Part shown: positions 1 through 6,808 of the stretch, piece by piece
Position numbering within the stretch: position 1 is the first letter of the stretch
Layout of the letters: each line of letters starts with the position of its first letter
NCBI GenBank assembly: GCA_004293505.1
Contig: RDYY01000072.1
Coordinates: 1 to 6,809, forward strand
Length of the DNA: 6,809 nucleotides
Origin: Sphingobacteriia bacterium
Lineage (GTDB): Bacteria > Bacteroidota > Bacteroidia > Chitinophagales > Chitinophagaceae
Direction of reading: 5' to 3'
Notes under the pieces: generated by a model
Databases searched by the model: none
What the model was told of the DNA's origin: nothing
Seen by the model: the letters and a program-made list of their open reading frames with translations, nothing else
Position numbers and translations under genes: made by a program

Positions 1-645
1 AATGGTTTGGTCGTGCAAGAGCAAGAGGGTTTCACCTTTTTTGGGTTTTACCAAGGCCATGCCACTGAAGCGGCTAAAAGCGGGTAAAATACAGTGCTGA
101 TGCTTTACATAAAAACAAGGCATTTTACCTGCCCCCTTGCTGGCAGGTCCCAAATAAAATCCTGGGTGCAAGTGCCCAGAAAAAATAAATTGGCCCTTGG
201 GTGCTTGCGCAGCATGGGCTGGGTCGTGTACAAAAGAGAAGGGTCCTTTGTGGAGTAGTCCTGCCACCAGCTCAATATCGGCTTTTTGGTACCAGTCTTT
301 TTTCAATTGATCGTGGTTGCCCTGCACCAATTGGATGTTCACGTTGGCATGGTCTTGTCGCCATTGCAAGAAGCGTTCCAACTCTTGGTTGTGGTGGGAG
401 TGAAACATGTCACCCACCACCAGCACATTTTTTGCACCAGTCAGTTGCAAAGCATGAAAAAAAGTATGTAAATCGGCCGTGGCAATTTGGTCAGACAAGC
501 CAATGCCATGCTTGCGAAAATGGCCGGTCTTGCCAAAATGGGTATCGGCCAACACCAGGGTCTTTTCTTCTTCCCAAAAAAGGGTTCTGTTGGGATAAAA
601 CCAACAGTGTTGACCAGCCAATTTTTCTAAGTGGGGCACATACAT
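1..645 (-). CDS. pdeM: Ligase-associated metallophosphoesterase endonuclease PdeM (3' end truncated by window)
   Basis: A calcineurin-like metallophosphoesterase, the fourth member of the ligase-associated repair cluster; characterised relatives are manganese-dependent DNA endonucleases. The frame is open for 215 codons from ATG at 645 to the window edge with no stop. Metal-site motifs appear in the expected order: LADTHFGK (residues 32-39, Asp34 and His36), VVGDMFH (76-82, Asp79), QGNHD (108-112, Asn110 and His111), FVHDP (138-142, candidate ligand His140) and SGHLHPG (156-162, His158 and His160). All metal-binding motifs are therefore present, and since the family is usually a little over 200 residues, probably only a short C-terminal tail is missing. 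There is no signal peptide, so it should act in the cytoplasm. It begins 20 bases after the helicase stop; the frame stays open upstream into the helicase gene, but no ATG, GTG or TTG start was found there. GTG at 639, two codons in, is a possible alternative start. No clear Shine-Dalgarno sequence is seen. Confidence 0.9.
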   Translation of the reverse strand, partial: MYVPHLEKLAGQHCWFYPNRTLFWEEEKTLVLADTHFGKTGHFRKHGIGLSDQIATADLHTFFHALQLTGAKNVLVVGDMFHSHHNQELERFLQWRQDHANVNIQLVQGNHDQLKKDWYQKADIELVAGLLHKGPFSFVHDPAHAAQAPKGQFIFSGHLHPGFYLGPASKGAGKMPCFYVKHQHCILPAFSRFSGMALVKPKKGETLLLLHDQTI

Positions 646-665
646 GGGCGCAAAGCTAAGCAGGA

Positions 666-3122
666 TCAGGTTCCTTGCAATTGTTGTTTTAGTTTGGCAA
701 TGCGATCGACCAAACTTTCTGAACTGAGGTGGTTGCGGTTTAACCCATCTACCACAATGGGAAAGGAGAGGGGTGTTAATTTTTCGGGAAAGCGCAAGAC
801 TATTTTGCTCTTGGCCATGCGCGCAAATGCAGCCCGCAAGCGGGTTTCCTCCATTTGTTGAAACAATACTTCTTGGTAGGCTTGGCGGATGAGCAAATGT
901 CCGGGTTCGTATTCTTCCAACACTTGAAAAAGCAAAGAAGCCGATGACTGTAAGTGACGGGCTTTTTTCTTTTCACCTGGCATGCCGGGAAACACCAAAC
1001 CGCCAATCACCGCAATGTCGCGGAATTTGCGGCGGGCCATTTCGGTGTTGTTGATGCTCTGCAGCATGTCTTCTGACAGCGATTGGGTGCTGAACAGTTC
1101 ATCTACATTGCTGTCGTCAACGGGTATGGGTTGGTCGCAGAGCAATTCAAATCCGTAGTCGTTCATCGAAATGGAAAAAGTCAAGGGATGGATGCGGCTG
1201 ATGCGTTGGGCCAAAATGGCACTCATGGCTTCGTGTACCTGCCTGCCTTCAAAAGGATAGACCAACAAATGATAACCCCATTTGTCTACAATTTGCTCTA
1301 TCAAAATCTCACCCGCTTTGGGCAGGGCCGAGAGCTGGGCCTGCAAGGCAAAGAGATGGGAGAGGGCTTGCATTTCGGGGCTGGTCTCACCGGGGTTGCT
1401 GGCTCGACCAAAAGTGTGGCGCAAAACTTCGCCCAAGCTGGCGGTCAAGCTCATGCGTCCACCCATCCAAGAGGGGACCAAGGATTTTTTGGATTTGGAG
1501 ACCTTGACCAAGACATCCATGTCTTTGATTTGTACCAGTTCCAAATTATACCCCGCTAGAGTAAACACATCACCTGGGCTGAGGCGGCTGATGAAATATT
1601 CTTCTATCATGCCCAAATAAGCACCGTTGAGTTTGCGCACTTTTAACATGGCATCGCTCACAATGGTGCCAATGTGCAAGCGATGGCGCAAAGCCAATTG
1701 TCGGTTGGCCATGCGGTAGACCCCATTGTCCAAGACCAGTTTTTGGTACTCGTCATAAGCTTGTAAAGCCTTGCCCCCATTCACCAAGAGCGCCATCAAC
1801 TGTTGCCATTCTTCGCTGCTCAGTTCGGCAAAACAATGGGTTTGGGTCACTTCAGCAAAAACAGTGGGGGCATGAAAGCCTTCACCAATGGACAGGGTAG
1901 AAAGGTATTGTAGCAGCACATCATAGCAAAGCACCAAGGGTTCTTTGCTTTCCATTTTTTGTTGCCCCATGGCTTCTTGCAAAGCCAAGGATTCTAAAAT
2001 TTCCAAACTGTGGGTAGGCAAAAAATAAATGGTGCTGGTGGCACCAGGTTGGTGACCACTTCGGCCTGCCCTTTGTAAAAAACGGGATACACCTTTGGAA
2101 GAGCCCACTTGGATCACTGTGTCTACGGGCCTGAAGTCTACACCCAAGTCTAAACTGGCCGTACAGACCACTGCTTTGAGCGTGCCTTCGTGCAAAGCAT
2201 TCTCTACCCAATGGCGCAGTGCAGGTTCAATGCTGCCATGGTGCAATGCCATGGCCCCGGCCAAGTCTGGGGACAATTGCAAAAGGGTTTGGTACCAAGT
2301 CTCGCTCATCCCCCGCGTATTAATGAAAATGAGCGTGGAGCGACTGGCCGCAATGATGGGCAAGATTTTTTCTGCCAATCGAATGCCCAAATGTCCTGCC
2401 CAAGGATAATCGTCCACTTCGTCGGGGATGATGGTGTGGACTTTTATTTTTTTGTCCAGTTTGGCTTGGATCAGGGTGGGCTTGGGTGTGATGGCGTGCA
2501 ACAATACCTTTGCCGCTTCGGATAAATTGCCAATGGTGGCACTGATGCCCCAAACTTGCAAACCCTTGGGGGCTATGGCTTTCAGCCGGGACAAAGCCAA
2601 CTCTATTTGTACGCCTCTTTTGCTGCCCATCAATTCGTGCCACTCGTCAACGGCCACCAAGGACAAGTGTTGAAACAATTCTGGATAGTTTTTTAAGGTC
2701 AGCAACAAGTGCAAACTCTCGGGCGTGATCAAGAGAATTTCAGGCATCTTTTTTTTCTGGGCCTGCCTTTCGGCCGTTGGGGTATCGCCATTGCGGATGG
2801 CCACTTTCCAAGGTAGGTCCAAGTCCAATAAAGCGGCTTCCATGGCACGGGCAATGTCTTTGGACAAGGCCCGCAAAGGGGTTACCCACAGCAATTGCAA
2901 ACCGTTGTTTTTGCGCCGTTGGTAATCGTTGGGGTATTGGTCCATGTAACGCGCCACCACGCCCAAGAACACCGAAAAAGTTTTGCCACAACCCGTTGGG
3001 GCATTGACCAATCCACTCTTGCCCCCTGCAATGGCTTTCCAAGTATCGCGCTGAAAAGCAAAGGGGGCAAGGCCCTGGGCTTTCATCCAATTTTCTAGGA
3101 TGGCTTGTCCATTGTTTTTCAT
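666..3122 (-). CDS. Ligase-associated DEXH-box DNA helicase (Lhr-Core family)
   Basis: An 818-residue superfamily 2 helicase of the Lhr-Core type; characterised relatives are DNA-dependent ATPases that translocate 3' to 5' and unwind duplexes. Motifs in order: a Q-motif-like FAFQRDTW (21-28), Walker A APTGCGKT (41-48), TPLRALSKD (81-89), TPESLHLLL (133-141), DEWH box (159-162), SAT (194-196), LIFINTRGMSE (264-274), LHHGS (293-297), ASLDLGVDF (322-330) and QRAGRSGHQPG (350-360). The C-terminal Lhr-Core region follows, including GTIVSD (485-490), GMIEEYFISRLSPGD (504-518) and PSWMGGR (550-556). Length is normal for the family. I chose ATG at 3122 because it overlaps the ligase stop as ATGA; an in-frame upstream start at 3197 would add 25 residues inside the ligase gene and is unlikely. 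It is probably translationally coupled to the ligase. An 8-A tract lies at codons 123-125, between motifs I and II. Confidence 0.95.
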   Translation of the reverse strand: MKNNGQAILENWMKAQGLAPFAFQRDTWKAIAGGKSGLVNAPTGCGKTFSVFLGVVARYMDQYPNDYQRRKNNGLQLLWVTPLRALSKDIARAMEAALLDLDLPWKVAIRNGDTPTAERQAQKKKMPEILLITPESLHLLLTLKNYPELFQHLSLVAVDEWHELMGSKRGVQIELALSRLKAIAPKGLQVWGISATIGNLSEAAKVLLHAITPKPTLIQAKLDKKIKVHTIIPDEVDDYPWAGHLGIRLAEKILPIIAASRSTLIFINTRGMSETWYQTLLQLSPDLAGAMALHHGSIEPALRHWVENALHEGTLKAVVCTASLDLGVDFRPVDTVIQVGSSKGVSRFLQRAGRSGHQPGATSTIYFLPTHSLEILESLALQEAMGQQKMESKEPLVLCYDVLLQYLSTLSIGEGFHAPTVFAEVTQTHCFAELSSEEWQQLMALLVNGGKALQAYDEYQKLVLDNGVYRMANRQLALRHRLHIGTIVSDAMLKVRKLNGAYLGMIEEYFISRLSPGDVFTLAGYNLELVQIKDMDVLVKVSKSKKSLVPSWMGGRMSLTASLGEVLRHTFGRASNPGETSPEMQALSHLFALQAQLSALPKAGEILIEQIVDKWGYHLLVYPFEGRQVHEAMSAILAQRISRIHPLTFSISMNDYGFELLCDQPIPVDDSNVDELFSTQSLSEDMLQSINNTEMARRKFRDIAVIGGLVFPGMPGEKKKARHLQSSASLLFQVLEEYEPGHLLIRQAYQEVLFQQMEETRLRAAFARMAKSKIVLRFPEKLTPLSFPIVVDGLNRNHLSSESLVDRIAKLKQQLQGT
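2748..2756 (-). other. 8-A tract with in-frame A_AAA_AAG heptamer in the helicase gene
   Basis: Eight consecutive A followed by G encode Lys123-Lys125 of the helicase. The zero-frame codons AAA AAA AAG contain the classic minus-1 slippery heptamer. After a minus-1 slip the next codons read GAT GCC TGA, so translation would stop at once and give a product of about 127 residues that has Walker A but lacks the DEWH box. No clear stimulatory stem-loop was found just downstream. The sequence is certain; slippage is speculative. Confidence 0.3.
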
Positions 3123-4756
3123 GCGCCGTATTGTTTCAAGAGTTGGTGCAAGTCCGCCAAGGTATTGGCTTCTGAAAGCGGCTTGTCTTTTCGCCAACGC
3201 AAAATGCGCGGAAAACGCAGGGCCACACCGCTTTTGTGCCGATTGGAAGCTGCTATGCCTTCAAACCCAATTTCAAAAACCAGCTGGGGAACAACGGTGC
3301 GCACGGGACCAAATTTTTCTTTGGCGTTGGCTTTTACAAAAGCATCTACTTCTTTTATTTCGGCATCGGTCAAGCCTGAATAAGCTTTGGCAAAAGTTAC
3401 CAGCTTCTCCCCATCCCATACCGCAAAAGTGTAATCGGTGTACCAGTTGCTGCGGCGCCCATGTCCTTTTTGTGCATAGAGCAAAACAGCGTCAATGTGC
3501 AAGGGCGCTGTTTTCCATTTCCACCAATCGCCTTTTTTGCGGCCCGTTCCATACACGCTGTCTTGGTGTTTCAAGACCAGTCCTTCGGCTTGGGCCGCTC
3601 TGGCTTGGCTGTGTAAGGTTTCCAAATGAGACCATTGCGCAAAGGCCAAAGACGGGGACAGCTTCAATTGGGACAAAGGAAAACGGTGGCAGAGGGCTGT
3701 TAGTTTTTCTCGGCGTTCATGCAAAGGCTGCGCGCGCAGGTCTTGTCCTTGCCATTCCAAAATATCATAAGCCAAAAACACTACTGGATATTCCTGCAAT
3801 AATTTTTTGCTGGGCTTTTTTTTGCCGATTCTCTTTTGCAAATGCGCAAAAGGCAAGGGCTGGTTGTTTTGGTAACAAATGATTTCTCCATCCAAGACCA
3901 AGCCATCTGGCAAATCTGCTACCAAGGCGGCCAATTCGGGAAAATTTTCGGTCACCAATTCTTCTCCTCGGCTCCACAAGTGGCATTGGTTCATTCTCTT
4001 GATCCATTGTCCCCGCATCCCATCCCATTTCCACTCTGCTTGCCATTGGGCGGGCTCGCCCAGTTCGGCCAAAGAAAGGTCCAGTGCATGGCACAAATAA
4101 AAAGGATAGGGTTTGCTCTGGTCTTGCGCTGCGCCACTGCCACTGAGCAAATCATCAAAGCTGTGGGTAAGGGGAGACCATTGTCCCGCCAAGCGCAAAG
4201 CCATGTCGGCAGGTGATTGCTGCAGCAGGCTGGCCAGTGCTTGTTGCACCAAGGTTTGTGCCACCCCAATGCGAAAACCACCGGTAATGATTTTGTGTCC
4301 TACCCAAGCTTGGGTGCGACTGCTGCTTTGCCAAAAAGAAAACAGAAATGCTTTTTTGTCTTCGGCTGTTGCAATGGACAAGGCCAACAATTGGTTCAAA
4401 AAATCCACCAAGTCCCAATCTTGTTCCGTTACAGACCCAAAAGCCTGGTTTGGTCTTTCAGGTGATTTGCGGGGAATCAACAAAGCAATGGTTTCGGCCA
4501 GGTCGCCCGTGAATTGATAAGCTTCTTCCAACAACCATTGGGGTAAGCCGGTGTATTCCCCACACCACTGCAACAGTTCTTTGCTGCTGCAAAGCTTTTT
4601 GGGCTTGCGGCCACAGAACAAAGCCAGGGCCCAAGTTTTATCGGCAGCAGGGGCTTGCGCAAAATAAGCAGCCACGCACTCTTTTTTTTCCAAAGTACTG
4701 GAAGTGGCTTGCAGGGATTGCCACAATTGAACATATTGTGCCCAACCCTTTTTCAT
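3119..4756 (-). CDS. ATP-dependent DNA ligase (ligase-associated repair cluster)
   Basis: A 545-residue ATP-dependent DNA ligase that seals nicks through a covalent lysyl-AMP intermediate. An N-terminal DNA-binding-like region (about residues 1-215) precedes the nucleotidyltransferase domain. Motif I is EWKWDGMRG (241-249), with adenylated lysine Lys243. Motif Ia is SRGEELVTENFPEL (262-275). DGLVLDGEI (284-292) carries Glu291. Motif III lies in VVFLAYDILEW (325-335), motif IV is EGLVLKH (391-397) and motif V is DWWKWK (410-415). The OB-fold domain ends with RFPRILRWRKDKP (514-526), which fits motif VI. All catalytic motifs are intact. No polymerase, phosphoesterase or Ku-linked domain is fused, so this is not LigD. 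ATG at 4756 overlaps the exonuclease stop as ATGA, and the stop overlaps the helicase start the same way. It contains two 8-A tracts, at codons 24-26 and 312-314. Confidence 0.95.
   Translation of the reverse strand: MKKGWAQYVQLWQSLQATSSTLEKKECVAAYFAQAPAADKTWALALFCGRKPKKLCSSKELLQWCGEYTGLPQWLLEEAYQFTGDLAETIALLIPRKSPERPNQAFGSVTEQDWDLVDFLNQLLALSIATAEDKKAFLFSFWQSSSRTQAWVGHKIITGGFRIGVAQTLVQQALASLLQQSPADMALRLAGQWSPLTHSFDDLLSGSGAAQDQSKPYPFYLCHALDLSLAELGEPAQWQAEWKWDGMRGQWIKRMNQCHLWSRGEELVTENFPELAALVADLPDGLVLDGEIICYQNNQPLPFAHLQKRIGKKKPSKKLLQEYPVVFLAYDILEWQGQDLRAQPLHERREKLTALCHRFPLSQLKLSPSLAFAQWSHLETLHSQARAAQAEGLVLKHQDSVYGTGRKKGDWWKWKTAPLHIDAVLLYAQKGHGRRSNWYTDYTFAVWDGEKLVTFAKAYSGLTDAEIKEVDAFVKANAKEKFGPVRTVVPQLVFEIGFEGIAASNRHKSGVALRFPRILRWRKDKPLSEANTLADLHQLLKQYGA
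3815..3823 (-). other. 8-A tract with in-frame A_AAA_AAG heptamer in the ligase gene
   Basis: Eight consecutive A followed by G encode Lys312-Lys314 of the ligase, in the zero-frame arrangement AAA AAA AAG. A minus-1 slip would add 16 residues (AQQKIIAGISSSVFGL) and then stop, giving a product of about 330 residues that lacks motifs III to VI and the OB fold. No stimulatory structure is evident. A lysine-rich linker encoded by common codons explains it more simply. Confidence 0.28.
4682..4689 (-). other. 8-A tract near the 5' end of the ligase gene
   Basis: Codons GAA AAA AAA GAG (residues 24-27, EKKE) contain eight consecutive A. Gain or loss of one base here would knock out the ligase very early and probably weaken expression of the coupled helicase downstream. 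It is the third A8 tract in the ligase-helicase segment. The sequence is plain; any switching role is speculation. Confidence 0.25.
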
Positions 4757-5757
4757 GCGCTTTCCTCCTCTGTTGCGGCATCACCCTGAAAAGCGGTTTT
4801 CAATTCTTGTGCGCGCCAACCTTGTTCGTTCAGGTAACGGGTGAAAATGGTTTGGAAGCCGTGGGTAACATAAATGTTTTCGGCCCCGGTGGCTTTTACA
4901 GCCGACAACAAACCTGGCCAGTCGGCATGGTCGCTTAAAGCAAAGCCAGCGTCCTTGTCTTGTTGTTTGCGTTGGGCATTCACGGTCATCCATCCACTGC
5001 ACATGGCTGTGCTCACTGTTTTGTTTTTGGGCAAGTAAGCTTGCAAGCTGCTGCCGGGCGGGGCAATGACAACGGCTTCGGGCAAAAAAGCTTTGGCATG
5101 GGCTGCCGTGAGGGGAAGCACGGTCGGCAGGTCAACACCCGCTTCTAAAAACGCTTGGTGCGTGTGCCAGATCCGGGGATGCAAATAAATGGGTATTTGG
5201 GCCTGGGCAAAAGCAGGTAAAATTCTTTGGGCCTTTCCCAAGCCATAGGCTTCAAAAACGGGGATCCTGTCTTTGCTTTGTTGGGCAAGGGCCCAGTTGC
5301 GCATCTGTGAAAAGACCTCGGCCTGTGGCGCCCACTGGTAAATGGGCAAGCCAAAAGTAGATTCGGTGATAAAGTGTTGACAGGCCACGGGTTCAAAGGG
5401 CGTGGAAAGGCCATCGGCAGCGGTTTTGTAATCGCCACTCACCACCCAGGTTTCGCCTTGGTATTCCAAGCGAATTTGTGCCGAACCCAACACATGACCA
5501 GCAGGGTGAAAACTGATCTTTACCCCATTGTGCCAAACTGGTTTTCCATAGGGCAGACTGTCCACTGCAATCTTGCCCAAGCGCAATTGAAGAATGGGCT
5601 TGGTCAGGTCTTGACACATATAGTGCTGGGAGCCCCCGCGGGCATGGTCACTGTGGGCATGGGTGATGAGGGCTTTGTTCACAGGACCCCAAGGGTCAAT
5701 GAAAAAATCGCCAACAGCGCAGTACAAACCTTGGGGACTCAATTGAAGGAGGGGCAC
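4753..5757 (-). CDS. Ligase-associated DNA exonuclease (metallo-beta-lactamase/beta-CASP)
   Basis: A 334-residue metallo-beta-lactamase-fold nuclease with a beta-CASP insert, related to SNM1/Artemis nucleases and RNA 3'-processing factors. In this operon it is the DNA exonuclease partner of the ligase, expected to trim ends before sealing. Motifs: THAHSDHARGG (32-42), with metal ligands His33, His35, Asp37 and His38; FHPAGHVLGSAQ (83-94, His88); VVSGDYK (105-111, Asp109); TESTFGLP (131-138); and, closing the beta-CASP region, SDHADWPG (275-282, His277) and YVTHG (296-300, His299). No motif looks damaged, and length is normal for the family. The start is GTG at 5757: the following residues LLQLSPQGLYC match the usual family N-terminus, and there is no nearby in-frame ATG. 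It starts 8 bases after the DUF2256 stop, with a T-rich gap and no obvious ribosome binding site. Its stop overlaps the ligase start by 4 bases. Confidence 0.93.
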   Translation of the reverse strand: MPLLQLSPQGLYCAVGDFFIDPWGPVNKALITHAHSDHARGGSQHYMCQDLTKPILQLRLGKIAVDSLPYGKPVWHNGVKISFHPAGHVLGSAQIRLEYQGETWVVSGDYKTAADGLSTPFEPVACQHFITESTFGLPIYQWAPQAEVFSQMRNWALAQQSKDRIPVFEAYGLGKAQRILPAFAQAQIPIYLHPRIWHTHQAFLEAGVDLPTVLPLTAAHAKAFLPEAVVIAPPGSSLQAYLPKNKTVSTAMCSGWMTVNAQRKQQDKDAGFALSDHADWPGLLSAVKATGAENIYVTHGFQTIFTRYLNEQGWRAQELKTAFQGDAATEEESA

Positions 5758-5765
5758 AGCAAAAA

Positions 5766-5933
5766 TTACAATTTTTTGCTCGCTTTGTTCTTTTGTTTTT
5801 TACATCCCTCGCTGCAATATTTTACTTCTTCCCAAACGGCTTGCCATTTTTTACGCCACACAAAGGGCCGGCCACAGGCCAGGCAAATTTTACTGGGTAA
5901 AAATGCTTTGTTGCCTTTGTGACCGCTGCTCAT
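5766..5933 (-). CDS. DUF2256 family small zinc-ribbon-like protein
   Basis: A 55-residue basic protein. Four cysteines form a CxxC...CxxxC pattern: Cys17 and Cys20 in ICLACGRPF, and Cys40 and Cys44 in KYCSEGC, suggesting one bound zinc ion. The core CGRPFVWRKKW (20-30) followed by WEEVKYCS (34-41) is the signature of DUF2256, a family of unknown function. The C-terminus is lysine-rich (KKQKNKASKKL, residues 45-55), which would suit nucleic-acid binding, but that is inference. ATG at 5933 overlaps the stop of the preceding binding-protein gene as ATGA, and the TAA is 8 bases before the exonuclease start, so the gene sits inside the operon. Family members are, from general knowledge, often found near photolyase/cryptochrome-related genes, which would also fit a DNA-repair setting. 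Confidence 0.88.
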   Translation of the reverse strand: MSSGHKGNKAFLPSKICLACGRPFVWRKKWQAVWEEVKYCSEGCKKQKNKASKKL

Positions 5934-6808
5934 TCTAATTTGCGGATTTCGCCTTTTGCTTTGCGCAAAAAGTAAACTTGTTTGTTCTCGAAATAATCAT
6001 TTTGTGCAGCGTTGTTTTTGTTTCGAACGGGCAAGAATTGAAACTGGTTGGACAACAAAAATTGGCCATCATTGATGTGGGCCAAAAAATCATTGGGGTA
6101 GAGCGACAAGAGTTGTCCAAAATGAAAGAGGGCTTCAAATCCTTTTAAAACCATGTCGCTGGGCCGACCAAAGATTTGGTCCCGGTATTTTTGGGTCAGT
6201 TGTACAATCCAAGCATCATTGCGGTTGTAAGAAAAAGCAGTGGCATAAACAAAGTCTGCTTCTTTGGGGGTTTCGCGCAGGTTTTCCCAAGTGGGCATGC
6301 CCAATAGTTTAATTTTTTTGTTGCGGGAATTTCCAGTGATGCGCAAGAGTTGGGTGGCAAAAGCATCTTGCAAACTGGCCCCCACCATGACCTGGGCTTG
6401 GGTAGAGTCCAGGTTTTGCCAAAGGGCGGCTGCACTGACGCTATCGGGTAAAGTAGTGGTATTGAATTTCAAGGGACTGCCCTTGGTCTGTTTGTTGAAT
6501 TGGGCAAAATGTCCCAGCACTTGTTCTTCTAAAAGCCCTTTGCGGGTAACCAATTGAATGGTCTCCAAGGGGTGGTTTTTTTGCAAGTAACGGCACAGGT
6601 GTTCCACTTGGGTTTTTAAGCCAGGATTGGCCATGAAAAAATAAGGATTGTCCACCACACCCCCATCATTGGGCAGGGTCATGGACAAGAGGGGTACTTT
6701 GTTTTCTTTGGCAAATCCCGAAAGGGTTTGTACATCGCTGCGGTTGGTGAAAGCGGCCAAAATCAACTGGGGTGGGCGAGCAGCCAAGCTGTCCAGTTTC
6801 AGCAAAAG
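5930..6808 (-). CDS. Periplasmic-binding-protein type 1 fold protein, LysM/ABC-substrate-binding-like (5' end truncated)
   Basis: The C-terminal 292 residues of a larger protein; the frame runs off the window edge, so the true start, any signal peptide and any LysM domains are not visible. The fragment resembles branched-chain amino-acid-type binding proteins: a lobe segment with LILAAFTNRSDVQTLSGFA, then VPLLSMTLPNDGG, YFFMANPGLKTQVEHLCRYL, a second-lobe segment VMVGASLQDAFATQLLRI, then KLLGMPTWENL, VYATAFSYN and SDMVLKGFEALFHFGQLL, ending in FENKQVYFLRKAKGEIRKLE. The GMPTWEN stretch and the tail resemble Bacteroidota proteins that join LysM repeats to this fold and are usually labelled amino-acid ABC transporter substrate-binding or peptidoglycan-binding proteins. 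No permease or ATPase gene is in the window, so transport is doubtful and a cell-envelope sensing or scaffolding role is equally possible. Its stop overlaps the DUF2256 start by 4 bases. Fold is fairly sure; function is not. Confidence 0.72.
   Translation of the reverse strand, partial: LLLKLDSLAARPPQLILAAFTNRSDVQTLSGFAKENKVPLLSMTLPNDGGVVDNPYFFMANPGLKTQVEHLCRYLQKNHPLETIQLVTRKGLLEEQVLGHFAQFNKQTKGSPLKFNTTTLPDSVSAAALWQNLDSTQAQVMVGASLQDAFATQLLRITGNSRNKKIKLLGMPTWENLRETPKEADFVYATAFSYNRNDAWIVQLTQKYRDQIFGRPSDMVLKGFEALFHFGQLLSLYPNDFLAHINDGQFLLSNQFQFLPVRNKNNAAQNDYFENKQVYFLRKAKGEIRKLE

Noticed and set aside
201..659. A 152-codon plus-strand open frame at the left end.
   Set aside because: It is antisense to pdeM, whose metal-binding motifs are all present on the minus strand; no domain is seen in the plus-strand translation.
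646..665. Possible terminator or promoter between helicase and pdeM.
   Set aside because: The gap is only 20 bases, with no hairpin plus T-run and no recognisable promoter elements.
2222..2260. Two close copies of GCCATGG that could suggest a short repeat or protein-binding site.
   Set aside because: They fall inside the helicase at the conserved LHHGS motif and neighbouring codons; two 7-base copies are within chance expectation.
3123..3197. A 25-residue N-terminal extension of the helicase starting at 3197.
   Set aside because: It would overlap the ligase gene by 79 bases; the ATG at 3122 forms the same ATGA overlap as the other junctions, and the downstream N-terminus fits the helicase family.
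3100..3882. A 260-codon open frame on the plus strand antisense to the ligase 3' region.
   Set aside because: It lies wholly opposite the ligase and the start of the helicase, both with intact motifs; its translation shows no recognisable domain and looks like antisense of lysine- and glutamine-rich coding sequence.
5865..5884. A GGCC-rich stretch with repeated GGCC units and an 8-base palindrome.
   Set aside because: It encodes the conserved CGRPF core of DUF2256 and needs no further explanation.
5374..5922. A 182-codon plus-strand open frame across the exonuclease 5' end and DUF2256.
   Set aside because: It crosses two real genes in antisense and contains no recognisable motif.
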